From Annona cherimola (Eukaryota > Streptophyta > Magnoliopsida > Magnoliales > Annonaceae): 64,000 nucleotides of DNA. The stretch is from assembly GCA_030490835.1 (NCBI GenBank), contig CM059971.1, positions 76,650,224 to 76,714,223 of the forward strand, read 5' to 3'. Both the position numbers and the translations under genes were made by a program. Of this stretch, positions 45,185-57,290 are shown in pieces (positions within the stretch are counted from its first letter, which is position 1; every line of letters begins with the position of its first letter). Below the pieces are notes generated by a model. That model did no database searches and was not told the DNA's origin. It was given only the letters and a program-made list of their open reading frames with translations.

Positions 45185-46632
45185 CTAATCTTCTGGCATG
45201 ACTCTATTTCTTTCCTCTTACAAGGGTAAATGGGTCATAGACTCTTGTGCCACCGATCACATGAGTAACAATGCTGAGTACTTAACTGATATAGAGTCTT
45301 GGTCTACATTATTTCCAATTACTGTTGCCCATGGACAAAAATTCCTATATAAGGAGTTGTAAAAACTCAACTATTCTCATCAACTTCGAATGCTCTATTT
45401 GTTTTATCATTAACATCCAACTTACTATCAATCAGTAAGATTATTAATGACTTGAATTGCAATGTTATTTGTCTCTTAACTCTGTGGTTTTTCAGGAGAG
45501 GACTACGGGTAAAAAGATTGGTGAAAGAAAACTCAGCCAAAAATTTTATGTATTGGATATACCACAACACATCTTTACTATGGAGAATAAAGCAGACCCC
45601 TCCCTATTATGACATAAAAGGACTGGACATCTCTCTAATCAAATCCTGGATACTTTGGATCCTTCTCTTGAAATCAATAACTATAACACCTGTCATTTTT
45701 CTAAACAGCATTGATTGTCCTTTCCAAAGCATTTGAACTTTTCAAACTAATTCTTTGAAGTAATTCACTTTGATGTGTGGGGTCCAGCTCCCGTCAACTC
45801 CCGAGATGGCTATAAATACTTTGTTACTTTCGTCGATGGTTAGTCTTGCTCTCCTAGGATATATTTATTAAAATCCAAAAAGTGATGTCTTATAGGTTTT
45901 TCAAGATTGCCATAAAATGATTTTGACTCAGTTTAATGCTTCATTAAAGGTATTAAGAACTAACATTGTCACAGAGTATGTCAATTCTGCCTTTTCTTCT
46001 TACCTTAAAGCTTATGACATTATTTATCAAACCTCTTATGTTAGTACACCTTAGCAAAATGAGATTGCTGAAAGAAACAATAGACATATTCTTAAAGCAA
46101 CCTTAGGTTTACTTTTTCAAATGAATGTTCTTAAATATTATTGGTCCGATGTTGTTTGTACTAGATATTACCTCATTAATTGTCTGCCCGACCGCATTTT
46201 AAACTTCAAATCCCTCCTAGAAATCTTGCAGAGAAAAAAACCTAATCTTTCTCATCTTCGTGTGTTTGGTTACCTATGTTATGTTCATATACAAAATAAT
46301 GGAAAACTTATTTTTTCATGGCTAAAAATGCATTTTCCTTGGTTATTCCTCTACTAAAAAAAGGATATAAATGTTAAGCTCTAGATCTTCAAAAATTATT
46401 TATTTTTTGAGATGTTTCATTTGTTGAAAATCAAGCTTTTTTCAAACTATGGATCAAATCTAGAGGAAGCTCAATCACAAAGAATTTGCTCCTATGTCTC
46501 TTGCAAGCGAAGAATTTCTTGCAAATGATGAAGGTAATGAACATACAAGTGTGGTTCCTCATGAAGACCTTGAAGACCCCGTGACCCTTCCTCACAGGTC
46601 ATCACATATTTCAAAATCTCCTTCCAAACTTC
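45185..46632 (+). pseudogene. Copia pol remnant: protease to integrase
   Basis: Decayed reading frames show the protease motif KWVIDSCATDHMS (Cys for the usual Gly), pre-integrase LGHPSNQ-like sequence, integrase VIHFDVWGPAPV and KYFVTFVDG, and a post-integrase stretch ending SKSPSKLQDFY. Many stops and frameshifts. It stops abruptly at about 46633 where gypsy sequence begins; the same Copia resumes at 50823 in distal RT. Gag and 5' LTR are absent. Confidence 0.8.
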
Positions 46633-48248
46633 AAGATTTTTATACTTATATCATCCAGGCAAAGCTAACGTAGTAGTTGATGCGCCAAGTAGAAATGTTA
46701 GCTTAGCACATCTTATCACAAAGAAAAAAGAACTACTACAAGAATTGAGATAATTAGAATTAATTGTAAGCCCACTTGGGGAACAATTAGATTATCTCAA
46801 TTACAAATCCAGTCAAATTTATTTGAGCAAATTAAAATAATTAAACAAGAAAATGGGAATTTAAAGTGTTATGTGGAGAAAATGATCAAGAAAAATCCCG
46901 CTGAATATATACAAGATGAACATGAGATGTACGGATATAGGGGTCGTCTGTGTATACCCAATCAAGAGGAAATAAATTAACAGATATTGAAAGAAGCACA
47001 TTTCTCTCAATTTTTGATGCATCCAGGTAGCACCAAGATGTATCAAGACATTAAAAGAATGTATTGGTGGAATAATATGAAGAGAGAAATTGCTGAAAAT
47101 ATGGCTAAGTGCCTAACATATCAAAGGGTTAAGGCTGATCATAAAAAAATCCCTGAAAAATTACAGTCGCTCGAAGTCTCAAAATGGAAATGGGATAATA
47201 TTACTATGGATTTTATTGAAGGATTGCCAAGAACCCAAAATGGAAATGATGCTATATGGGTAATAGTTGATAAATTATCAAAGGTAGCTCATTTCCTAGC
47301 CATTAAGAAAAATTTTACTGCTGAGCGACTGGCTAAGATTTATTATAAGGAGATAGTGAGATTGCATGGAGTACCTAAGTCAATAGTTTCCGATTAAGAT
47401 TCCAATTTTACGTCTCTATTTTGGAAAAATTTACATCAAACCTTAAGTACACAGCTGAAATTCAGTACAACATTTCATCCTCAAACTGATGGGCAGACAG
47501 AAAGGGTGAATCAAATGATTGAGGATATGCTAAGGATGTGCACAGTAGAATTTGAAGGATCGTGGATGAATATTTCGCTATGGCAAAATTTGCTTATAAC
47601 AACAGTTATCAAGCAAGTATTCAAATGGCCCCATTCGAAGCATTGTATGGACGGAAATGCAGAACTCCTCTAAACTGGGATGAAGTGGGAGAAAGAAAGT
47701 TGGCTCCAGAGCTCTCAAAAAGAATGGCAGAAAAAGTCTAAGTGATTCGCCAGTATATACTCACAGCCCAGAGTAGGCAAAAGAGTTACACTGATTGCAA
47801 AAGAAGGGATTTGAATATCCAAGTTGGGAATCACGTATTTGTCAAAGTAACGTCATTCAAAGGAGTCATCCGGTTTAGAAAGAGGGGAAAACTAAACCCA
47901 AGATATGTCGGACCTTTTGAATTTTTGGAAAAGATAGACAATCTAGCCTATAGAATAGCCCTGCCACCAGCCCTCAGTGTCATCCGCAATGTGTTTCACA
48001 TCTCCATGCTCAGGAAATATGTTTTCGATCCTACCCATGTGTTGATAGCAGAGAATTTACCAATCCAAGAATACTTGAACTATAAGGAAAGGCTAATCAA
48101 AATATTGGATTTCAAGATTAAGAAGCTTTGGAACAGAGAGATCGAGTATGTAAAGGTACAAAGGAATCAATATTCGGAGTTCGAAGCTACTTGGGAGCTA
48201 CGAGAAGAGGTCAAAAGGAAATATCCTCAATTGTTCAAGAAAAGATAG
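46633..48248 (+). pseudogene. Gypsy RNase H end, integrase and chromodomain region
   Basis: The integrase zinc region (HPGSTKMYQDIKRMYWW; CLTYQRVKADH, where Tyr replaces the second Cys) precedes the core: WDNITMDFIEGLPRT (Asp), IVSD then a TAA at about 47396 (Asp), and HPQTDGQTERVNQMIEDML (Glu). A frameshift follows. The last part (about 47742-48248) has GPFEFLEKI, VFHISMLRKY and a chromodomain-like end (EATWELREEVKRKYPQLF), typical of the Tekay/Del chromovirus group. Family knowledge: the chromodomain guides integration into heterochromatin. It is disabled. Confidence 0.85.
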
Positions 48249-48270
48249 GTTTCGGGACGAAACCTTAATG

Positions 48271-48284
48271 TAAGGGGGAGAGGA
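48271..48284 (+). promoter_or_regulatory. Polypurine tract of the gypsy element
   Basis: taagggggagagga just before the 3' LTR start TGTGAAACC. Confidence 0.8.
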
Positions 48285-48285
48285 T

Positions 48286-50822
48286 TGTGAAACCCTGACA
48301 ATATACACATTATTTTGGGTTGTAAATCCTAGATTCTGTTGTAATTATTTTTATGATAAATAAAAATTCTTGAATTATATTGGTGGATATGTGCATTGGA
48401 GATTGAAATATTGCAATTAGGAATTTAACCCCTTGAATAGTGCTCGTGAATAGTGAATGTAAATAGTAACCAGGGATTAAGACACGTGATTAAGAGTTAA
48501 TCACTTGGATTAACCTAATCACAAAAAATGAAATAAAGATTTAATCACTACAGGATGAAATAACAATTCTTTTGGATAATTTAATCTAATTTTGGATTTT
48601 AGTGGAAAAATAAAGAAAAATTCATAATTTACAATCTAGGCGTTGGATTTCGATGAAATTTTTTATGGATGATTAAAAATTCATGATGAACATAATGAAT
48701 GAGGTAAAATGTGATGAAAATTACAAATTAAAGGTCAAGATGGAACGTCAAAAGGAGATCAAAAAAAGTAGCTAATTTTTAATTAATTCTACTTTTGACT
48801 TTTTAAATAAAATAAATTTAAAAAAAATTAAAAAATTAAATGTAAAGCAGCTGCAGCAGGGGGCGTGACCAGGGGGTAGTTGGGAAAATTTGACCAAATC
48901 AATGGTCATTGATCATCATAATCCAAAATAACGGTTAGGATTTATTTGGCTTAAATCAAATAATTTTAAAAATCAAAAAATAAATAAATAATAGGGCTAC
49001 ATAGGGTGGGCTGGAGCAGGCATAGGGTGGCTTCTCTTGGCTCAAGGAATTTTTTAAATTTATAAAAAAATATATTTTTATAATTAAATACCTCAAACTA
49101 AGGGGGTAAAGTCCGATTTTGTGAAAAATCAAAAAGTATAAATAGGGCAACGGGGGGACGTCCAAGGCATAAAAATCCCAGCTCACTTGAGAAATTCCAG
49201 GTCCCAAAACCCTCCCACATTTCCAAGGAAGAAGAAGAAGAAGAAGTTAGAGAGAAAAAATGTGAGAAAGTGGGATATCTCCACTTCGGGTAAGTGATTT
49301 CTACCCAAATTTTTTTGGATGTTAAGTAGAGTAAAATCATGCTTAGATAATGCCTAAGCATGAGAAAATAAGTATATATATAATGCTTAATTGAAATTAT
49401 GCCAAAACATCAAAAATTTGGAGCGAAGATAGAGCACTCGGGAAGATAGCATATGATATGTAGAAATAATGCTCCAAAATTTATAAATGATGATTTGGGA
49501 TATATGAATATGATAAATATGATGTTGGAATGATGATATATTAATTTTGTAATTTTTGAAATTAAGGATTATGCTTAAGTGAATTTATATTAATTTTTAG
49601 TATATGGAAAAGTGATTTTTTTAGCCAAGTAAATGATGATAAATTCAAAATTTATGAAATTTTTCATGATATAATAAGCATAAGCTATGTCATAATATTT
49701 TTTTTATTTTTGAAAAAATATCAATTTTTGGAACCCAAGAACTGTAACCACGTTTCTGTGAATAGTAACCTCGGATGAACAGTAATTTGCTACAGTAAAC
49801 AGCGTAATTTTGGAAAAAAATTGAAATTAATATTTAAATATAATGATGGAATTTTTGAAAAATTTATAGATAAAAATATTCATATAAAGAAATAATGCCC
49901 AAATATTATATATCATGCATGGAAAGCAGCTTGAATAGAAGAAATGAAATATCTTTTTTCCTTGAATAGGAAAAGAAAAAAAGAAAGTTGAGGACACCAA
50001 CTGAGGAGGTAAGCAAGTTATATCTTTCGCAAATTATTTTCAAAATGCTTGAAATTGTTTGTAAATTTCTTTATAAAATTTATTTGAGGTTGGCCATACC
50101 TATAACTGCTTTACATGAACTGAAGTTCGTTTTATTAAATTATTTATTAAATGATTTTTTATGAAATTGTTTATGATTTGCAAATATTATGTCGGCATGT
50201 GTATATAAATGAACATGTGCATAAGGAATAGGCCATAGTCGAGGTAGTAAGCAGACCGGATATCCCCTTTACTATTGCCAAGTCGCTTATATAGGCCCAG
50301 GCCAGCAACGACCTCCCTGAGATGGGAGCATGAATGAGATTGGCGCCTATCTAGCGTCGCATCTAAAGAAATGTATGCATTGCATTTGCATTTTATGAAA
50401 TACATAAAAATGATTGAAAAATTATGTATAGCTTGCTTATTGAGTATTATTACTCACCCATGCTTTTTCAACGACAGACAAGAAATGATGATGAAGGCAG
50501 CATGCCAAGTGATATGTAGTTTTTGATATGAATGTTGTATATGTAAATTTTATGTAAAGACAATGATGATAATTTTGAGATGAAAATGAATATTTTTATT
50601 CCAATAGAAATGTTTATGGAACAGTTTTTTATCATAACTGTGATATATGAAATATATTTCATGTTGGATGAATGATGGAAATTTTTCATGTATTGATGTT
50701 ATATATAAAAATAAATAAATAAAATCATGCCGTGTGATCAGGGCAACAATCCTGAGTCACATTTACCAATCAAAAATAATCCCAGAGTAAAGGTTCTAGG
50801 CACCCCGGTTCGGGGCACCACA
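48286..50822 (+). repeat. 3' LTR of the gypsy element (2537 bp)
   Basis: TGTGAAACCCTGAC...CCGGTTCGGGGCACCACA. Homologous across its length to the solo LTR at 11148-13821, with many small indels. TATAAATA at 49137-49144 and a downstream cgggtaagtgattt are conserved. No gene inside. Confidence 0.9.
49137..49144 (+). promoter_or_regulatory. TATA box of the gypsy 3' LTR
   Basis: TATAAATA within the block conserved between the two gypsy LTRs of the window. Confidence 0.6.
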
Positions 50823-51652
50823 GATTATTCCTATGTCAAAGAAAATATACATTTGATCTTCTCAGAGAAATTGAAAAGTTGGGTGCCAAACCAGTCGATA
50901 CTCCTATTGAATATACTATTAAGTTTGCCAAAACAAGTGAATCTTTAAGGAATCCTGAAATGTTCCAAATATTAGTAGGATGATCGATATATCTCACCAG
51001 ACTAGATATTGTACATGCAGTCAGTTTTGTTAGTCAGTTTATGTGTGCCCCTACTGTGGAACATATGAAAATTGTGGATCGAATTCTCCGTTATTTAAAG
51101 TCTTGTTTGGAAAAAGGAATTTGAAAAAAACCACATAATCATACTGATGTTTTTTTTCATGTTGAGGTTCTCGGACATGCAGATGCAGATGAGTAGAAAA
51201 TCCAAATGATCAAAAATCCACCACAAGCTATTACCCATTTGTTGGTGGAAATATTGTAACATGGAAAAGTAAAAAATAAATTATTATAGCAAGGTCAAGT
51301 GTTGAAGTTGAATATAAAGCTATGTCTTCTGCTACAAGTGAATTAATTTGGGTGAAATTAGTAGTATAGGAATTGGGTTTCAATACATAGAAACCAATAA
51401 AATATTTTGTAATAACCAAGCTGCCATACATATAACATCAAATCCAACCTTCCACGAAAGAACTAAACATATTGAAGTAGATTATCAATATGTGCAAGAC
51501 AAAGTTGAAGAAAAAAAATATTGAAACGCCTCATGTCAGAAGTAAGGATTAGCCTGCGAACATCCTCACTAAAGCTCTACCAATAAGTAACTTTGAACGG
51601 ATATCAAGGAAAATGGATGTCATGGATATTTATTCTCCATCTTGAGGGAGAG
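50823..51652 (+). pseudogene. Copia distal RT and RNase H remnant
   Basis: Continues the Copia relic of 45185-46632: QRKYTFDLLREIEKLGAKPV, DTPIEYTIKFA, TRLDIVHAVSFVSQF, then RNase H pieces ITWKSK-like, [17 protein letters not shown] and [16 protein letters not shown]. Several stops interrupt it. It ends at the purine tract ttgagggagag (about 51642-51652) before the LTR. Confidence 0.8.
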
Positions 51653-53212
51653 TGTTGTCAAACAAATTGGTGAAAATGGTGAAATAAATAGTTGTAATAC
51701 GGTGTTGCGCATGACCGAATTTAGCATTTGATCATTAATGGAAAATCTTTGTATTAAATATCTTGCCCTCTGTAATACTTTATAAATAGTGGAACAAAGG
51801 GAACTTGACATATGATTGAGTGGGTTACCCTGTGGAGTAAGGTATCCGTGTTGGTCCCGAGTTTATGTTAAAATCTTAGAGATGAGAGGTGTGTTAGGTT
51901 CTTAAAAAAAAATCTTTGGTACTTTAATTGTAAACCCTTTTGTTAATTAATCTCATACAACGAAATGTACTGAGAGATAGAATGAGATTGTGCAAATAAA
52001 ATATAAAATATATATAATCAAACTACACAAGAGACAACAATATATAAAGGTTCGGACAACTTTTCCTACTTCACTATTTTAAGTACACACCTCTTGTGTC
52101 ATGAGTTCTACTATTGTATATTTAATACAATTTCGAGCGCCCGCTCTCTTCTAGATTCTAGCTCTAGAGAACATATACAATAATTACTTACTAGTAAGAC
52201 CAATTCCAACCAACCAAGTCTAATTCGTTTGTGAGACAAACTCAAACTAATCAAGTAAAACTCATTAGTGAGACAAACTCAACTAATCCTCTGTTTTATT
52301 TTTTCTTGAATTTGGTCTCCAACACCAATCCAAAAATCCAAGATAATAACTCAAAATAAAATAGACAAAAGAAAATTTACACTTTACTAATCAATATATT
52401 CTGGAACCTCCTTGTTATATGAAAAAAATGATATTGTAAACTCACTTGAAGTTGTAGCACTTGAAGCTTCAATATTTGTTCAAATGATATCAATACTATT
52501 GAATATTGGAAGGTGTAAGCTCATCTTGTGTTTTCAACTTTCTTCACATTCATACTTCAATGATATTAATAGAGGAGAAGAAAATATCGACATCAAAGTA
52601 GTGATTGGTGTGTATTTAATGCCCAACATTCAAATTTTTGATCGTTATAACTTAAAGTCACAAGTAGAGTTGACTTAGGATGAGAGAAGTCGACTTGGGT
52701 TATGATTTCTCTTTGGTTGGAACTTTTTGTCCACATGTTGTCCACTTTTTTGCCTTTGAAGTTGCATGCAAAGTTGCCTTGGACTAAGACTTTACCCATG
52801 TCATAAGTGAAGCCGACTTGGGTTAAGACTTCACTTTACTGCCTCTTAGAAGTTGCAGGCGAAGTTAACTTGAGCTGAGACTTCACCCAAGTCACAAGTG
52901 AGTTGCAGGTGAAGTTGACTTGAGTTGAGACTTCACTAAAGTAACCAGTGAAGTTAACTTGGGCTGAGACTTCACTTTCTCAAATTTTCTATATATGAAT
53001 TTGAGCTCTTGAAACTTAAATTATTTTTCATTTTCATCTTTATATATATAATTGAAGAAAAAATATCTGAACACACTTACACGTATTTGTTAGATTCCTT
53101 TTAATGGTATTTCAATGGTTTATTAATAATCAAAATCAAATTAATTTTTTTTAAAAAAGCATATGATCAACAATCCGACCCATATAAATCTTGTCTCTTG
53201 CTCTTGTCAACA
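51653..53212 (+). repeat. Copia 3' LTR (about 231 bp) split by a solo LTR
   Basis: TGTTGTCAAACAAATTGG starts the LTR at 51653. Its end, ctcttgtcaaca, lies at 53212 after a 1.3-kb insertion (51849-53172, TSD ATCCG at 51844-51848 and 53173-53177). Without the insert the LTR is about 231 bp, with a TATA-like actttataaatag near 51785. Confidence 0.75.
51849..53172. mobile_element. Solo LTR, 1324 bp (family A, copy 2), TSD ATCCG
   Basis: TGTTGGTCCC...TGATCAACA with perfect 5-bp TSD ATCCG. Homologous to 42697-43996, including the minisatellite portion. Inserted in the Copia 3' LTR. Confidence 0.9.
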
Positions 53213-54450
53213 ATACCATAAATAATTGCTCCTAGATAGATCTCCATCGATTTCTGTATTGGAAACAAAGACTTTTTTCGCAATTGCTAGTTTTTCATAG
53301 CCATCATAAACTACAACAATCTCCTTCGCTATAGTTTGCATCGTCCTCACCTTGGCATCTTCAATGGTTTCCATTGCCTTGCATGATGATGATACTATTA
53401 TTGACAATTAGTTTCTTGCCAATGACCTTTCCTTCTTGGTTGACATATCAAATGTCAGCATGGGATCTCTGTTATACTCGTCACCTACTGCGCCTAACTA
53501 GTGGCCCAAAATCTTCTCTACATAGGCAGTGGAGATGACTTTTTTAGGCTGCCTTCCATAGCCATGTTGGCCCCCATCGTCAAGATTTTCAAAAAGTGAA
53601 CTACGAATTTGGTTTTCCTCTCCAAATTAGCATAGGATAGCTTTGCAAAATCCTCTCTAGGTATTTACTTGTCGAGTCCTATGAACCACATAAAACCACT
53701 TGAGCCCCTCCCTTTCCAAGTGATTATAGGCGGTCAACACTCTTTCTTCTTTCGAAGTATTATTCATCTTGAAAAAGATCTATGCTCTAAGTAGCCAAGA
53801 ACTTGGGTTTCCTGATGAAAAATTTGGAAGATCGAGGTAAGACTGAAAAAGTGAGGTATCTTATTTCCTTACTATATTTTGATTATTCTGATTTCAACAT
53901 TCTCCATGACTCACCTGCCTCTTCTCCGATTTCTTAGGATGAGACCACCGATGCTCCTTTCGATTGCCTTGCTTGCCTTTCTCGCTCGAACATCACCTTC
54001 CCCAGTTCAGTCCCTCATCATTCGAGGACGAATCCTCCTCGAATGAAAAGACATCACCACTCCCCAACTATGAACTGTACTTCTGATGTTTACATCTACA
54101 AGAGTTAAAGAGCATATTCATACCTATTTGAAGGTCCCAAATTTGTTGAACCACATTTCACATCTCCTTCTTCAAGGATGAAACTCGCAGTTCGGATCTA
54201 TGACCTCCTTGTTGACTCAAGGAGCTAAAGTCTCTGCCCATCGTTGCATGATGTTGCACATCATCCGCTGACTATCTATTTGCTATAAAAAGAAGTCCGG
54301 TGTGCTCACTGCTTGCATCACATTCGTGTTTGGATCTTTACGATTTATTCCTATCAATCTCTTAATAAGATCTAACAGGGTATGTCTTACGGAGGGAATA
54401 TTTTCGAGTTCTTGAAAATACCAGAAAGATTATGAAATTCCCAGACCCAC
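53213..54450 (-). pseudogene. Degenerate Ty3/gypsy gag-like remnant
   Basis: The minus strand reads, over several frames, EERVLTAYNHLEREGLKWFY, then FAKAIL-like and FDMSTKKERSLA, then METIEDAKVRTMQ. This resembles the retrotransposon gag domain, where (MExxAxxWFxxL) precedes a region ending near a protease. Numerous stops. The Copia LTR ends exactly at its edge, so the Copia relic probably inserted in this element. The assignment rests on a few motifs only. Confidence 0.45.
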
Positions 54451-54585
54451 AAATGAAGATAAGCATTCCTCTATTTATAGATCTACCTTGTCCAATGCAC
54501 ACAATTGGCTCTTTATTACTAACAGACTACTCATATGTATTTGCCAGCTACTCACGTGTCATCAACTTATCCTGCCTGGGAGTAT

Positions 54586-54990
54586 CATAGACAAAGTTGA
54601 AGAGGAAGGAGGAGAATATGAGGTAGGCGCTGAATTGGGTGCCCTCAACGATGGAGTTGCTGGTAATGCCGACGACTGCGATGACAAAGGCCCATTAGTA
54701 GAGAAAGTGGTTGTAGTCATAGGTTGAGTCAAAAATGCTGCTAAGGGAAAAAGTAGTGGGTGCCGATAAAGCGGTTGGAGGTGGGTCTGGTGCCAAATGC
54801 GAAGGTGAAGCCGAATAGGTAGTAGGAGATGCTGTCGATGACAACATCATTAACATTGGTGAGCATGATGTTCACAGGGTTCTTTGGGGACAAAGCCAAC
54901 ATAGAGCATGACGAAGCCAAGCTACATCACAAAAATAAGGTAGGCGGAGAAAAGGAGGTAGACAGTGTTGATTGAATTGGCAACGCTCGT
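54586..54990 (-). pseudogene. AMT1-type ammonium transporter fragment
   Basis: The minus strand encodes [14 protein letters not shown], a stop, [40 protein letters not shown] and AFG...[10 protein letters not shown]. After a frameshift it reads [39 protein letters not shown] and FNFVY. This order matches the first membrane spans of plant AMT1 transporters (channel-like NH4+ uptake proteins of the plasma membrane), including the (K/P)NTMNIMLTNV-like signature. Two or more stops and one frameshift disable it. Only about 135 codons remain. AMT1 genes are usually intronless, so a genomic or a retroposed origin cannot be told apart. The plus-strand frame at 54488-54727 is its antisense shadow. Confidence 0.8.
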
Positions 54991-55137
54991 TTCTCATTGG
55001 GTAGCCTTAGGTATGGGTGTCCAATAGTAGTCTTGATAATTAATTAATATAATGGAAGGAGACAACAGGTAACCAATTGGTATAATTTATACATAAAAGC
55101 AGCAAAGCTGATAAGATAAACCAAGAAATAATTTATA

Positions 55138-55367
55138 TATTTTTTATTAGTATATATACACACATTGTGACATTTGTATTACAATCAGGTATCTTTTACC
55201 TTCTCCACTGTGAAAAAATTTTCTATAATTACTCTGAAACATAAGGAAAATTTTGTAAACCTAAACCTCATTTCCTAGGAAATTGCAACACCCACATACA
55301 GTGATGGTGATTTGAACTCTTACTACTACCGTGGTAGGCTGGTAACCACGACCTATGCCCCAATGGC
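55138..55367 (-). mobile_element. tRNA-derived SINE, 12-bp TSD
   Basis: Minus-strand head with box B-like agagttcaaatcac (55308-55320), and an A-rich 3' end at 55138. TSD AAATAATTTATA at 55126-55137 and 55368-55379. Directly abuts a Tourist MITE. Confidence 0.8.
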
Positions 55368-55379
55368 AAATAATTTATA

Positions 55380-55653
55380 GGATGTGTTTAGTTAGATACA
55401 AAAAATCAATCAAAACTTTTCACTCTTTATAATTATTTTATTTTTAATTATTTTTTCATATTTTTCATTATAAACAATTCTACTTTTCAATCATTTATAT
55501 ACAATTACTCATTCAACTAATCAATCTATTTTAACTTTATTCTTTATATACCTTATCATTATCCCTATCATATCTCATTATTTTCTATTAACTTAAAAAA
55601 TTTCTACGCTAAAAAATTTTCATAAAAATTTTTATCTTCAGCCGAACAAACCC
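55380..55653. mobile_element. Tourist-like MITE, TSD ATA
   Basis: GGATGTGTTTAG...CCGAACAAACCC, with ATA at 55377-55379 and 55654-55656. Family core tctattttaactttattctt present. The left ATA is also the end of the SINE TSD. Confidence 0.75.
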
Positions 55654-55897
55654 ATAATTTTGCGGCCTTTCTACAAGTACTGGAAATAAAATTACGTAGG
55701 CCCTCTTTCTCGCCCATGCCAGTTGCCATATTGACGGGCCAGGCGGCGACCCCATTTGTACCTTCCTTTCTCTGTCCAAGTACTTGGCAGATTTTTAGTT
55801 TTTACTCGGTCGCCTCCGGCGCAGGAACTAACTGATCAGAAAGCGCGCTCTTCAATCGAAGCGAAGTAGAAGGAGAAGAGAGAAATCGTTTTCTAAA
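55654..55897 (+). promoter_or_regulatory. Putative 5' flank and 5'UTR of the exon at 55898
   Basis: Unusually G+C-rich for the window, with purine-rich leader (gcgaagtagaaggagaagag) just before the ATG. No TATA box could be assigned with confidence. Inferred only from composition and position. Confidence 0.35.
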
Positions 55898-56006
55898 ATG
55901 CGGCGGAGAAGAGATTTCTCTGCTTTTTGCTTCTTCACCTTTCTAGCCGCCTGGAATTGCATTGCGGAGCTTAGATCTGACGCTCAACGCCTTCCCGACG
56001 ACGAAG
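55898..56006 (+). CDS. Possible first exon of an LRR-VIII-like receptor kinase
   Basis: ATG 55898 opens 36 codons: a basic start (MRRRRDFSAF), a hydrophobic stretch (CFFTFLAAWNCIAEL) typical of a signal peptide, and DAQRLPDDE ending at a phase-1 donor (gacgaag|gtatga). LRR-VIII-2 kinases begin this way, with a secretory signal, then a QLLPxDE-type stretch, and an intron splitting the following codon. The minus-strand relic at 20919 has the same end. No second exon was identified in the remaining 8 kb, which is full of MITEs, so intron 1 is very long or the gene is broken. The family call rests on a short stretch; another secreted protein is possible. Confidence 0.5.
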
Positions 56007-56425
56007 GTATGACCGTACGACACGCTACATTTCTTCTTCTTGCTTTATAAAGAAAGTTTTTCTTTTTTCTGAAAAATTCGTTTTAAAATACGAGGTTGGA
56101 AAAAGCTCTGCAACAGCTTTTTCGGGCGATCTCTGCGTATTCCTCTGTTCATTTCTCAATTTCCATTGCTGTTTCGAGCGATCATGAAGACGAAACACTT
56201 TGGGGGTAGAATCGTAAATTCGTGACAATTGTCAGCCCATTCATTTTCATTTTTTCAATCCCGTCCGCCTAACTTCCTAGTTTCTACACTACACATGTGA
56301 GCGTGTCAGCACGTAAGATCTGGCTTCGTGGGAGTTTCATGCATCCGTTGTTCCCAGAGGACCCCGTGCATGTTCGGCCTTGCGTTTTATTTTACGATGT
56401 GATATTTTACCCAGTCCATATTTGT
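56007..56425. other. Start of the putative intron 1
   Basis: Moderately G+C-rich sequence following the donor. No exon recognised. A minus-strand frame at 56025-56228 is not supported. Confidence 0.35.
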
Positions 56426-56429
56426 TTAA

Positions 56430-56690
56430 CCTAATAAATTTTATAAACCAAAACTTTTGAACCTAAAGTTTATAAATATCATATATTTTAATCATTTTTT
56501 CATTTTTTTATATACACGTATTCTGCTTTTTTGTTATTTTTAAATAACTATCTGAACAATTTATTTATTTTTTACTCCTCATTACTTTTATCATATAACA
56601 TAATTTTTCCACAATTCAAAAACTTTTCATTAAATTTTTTTTTATCTAAACATTTTACCTAAAAATACATTGAAAGTTATAAAGTTATAA
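56430..56690. mobile_element. Diverged Tourist-like MITE
   Basis: Family-like interior (attttaatcattttttcatt, ttactcctcattacttttat) and ends near tttgtttaacc and ctaaacattttacc. No TSD assigned. Confidence 0.45.
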
Positions 56691-57108
56691 CTTCTTGCAT
56701 AGTCATTTTTTAATTTTCAACACTTATTTCGAAGAATGTGTGTGGTAAGCTTAAAAAATAGTGGAAAAAGAAAGTTTTTTAAAATGGGGATAGAATGATA
56801 TGATATGAAGGTGTAATAATTAATAATAAAAAGTAAAAAATAAAATTAAAATAGATAAGATAATTTTTAGGAAATCTAAAAATTATTAGTAAATAAAGTA
56901 GAAGTTGAGAAAAAATTTTGATTTAAAAACTTGTTTTTACCTTTGTTTTACAAATTTTAAGTGCAATTACACATTTTTAGTGATATATTACAAAATATAA
57001 ATGAGTAATTATTTAGTTGTTTTTTATCTTAGGCATCGTTTTAAACATACTTATATTCGAGGCTGATCTAATTATCTTTTCTTATATTTTTGATCCAAGA
57101 GTGTGTTT

Positions 57109-57290
57109 GACATTTAATGAAGCTTTTGAAGAAAAAGATTTTTGGTATAAAATTTATTAAAACGGAAGAGATAATGTGATATAATAGGATAATAATAATG
57201 GGTTAAAGGAATAAAATTAAAATAGATAAGCTAGTTGGATGAGTAATTGTGGAGAAATGATTGAAAAGTTGAAAATGTACCAATTTTCAT
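57109..57290. mobile_element. Truncated Tourist-like MITE
   Basis: Starts agagtgtgtttgacattta and holds the core ggaataaaattaaaatagat in the opposite orientation to the copy at 55380. Right end lost. Confidence 0.6.

Larger units (their letters stand above)
46633..50822 (+). mobile_element. 5'-truncated Tekay/Del-like gypsy element nested in Copia
   Basis: Starts inside gypsy RNase H (YHPGKANVVVDAPSRN), runs through integrase and C-terminal chromodomain-like sequence, purine tract and a full 2.5-kb 3' LTR ending GCACCACA at 50822, next to Copia sequence. The 5' LTR, gag, protease and RT are missing, as is part of the host Copia RT, so one deletion probably removed both. Confidence 0.85.

Noticed and set aside
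54488..54727. Plus-strand open frame of 79 codons
   Set aside because: Antisense to the AMT1 pseudogene; the acidic Gly/Val-rich translation is a shadow of transporter codons.
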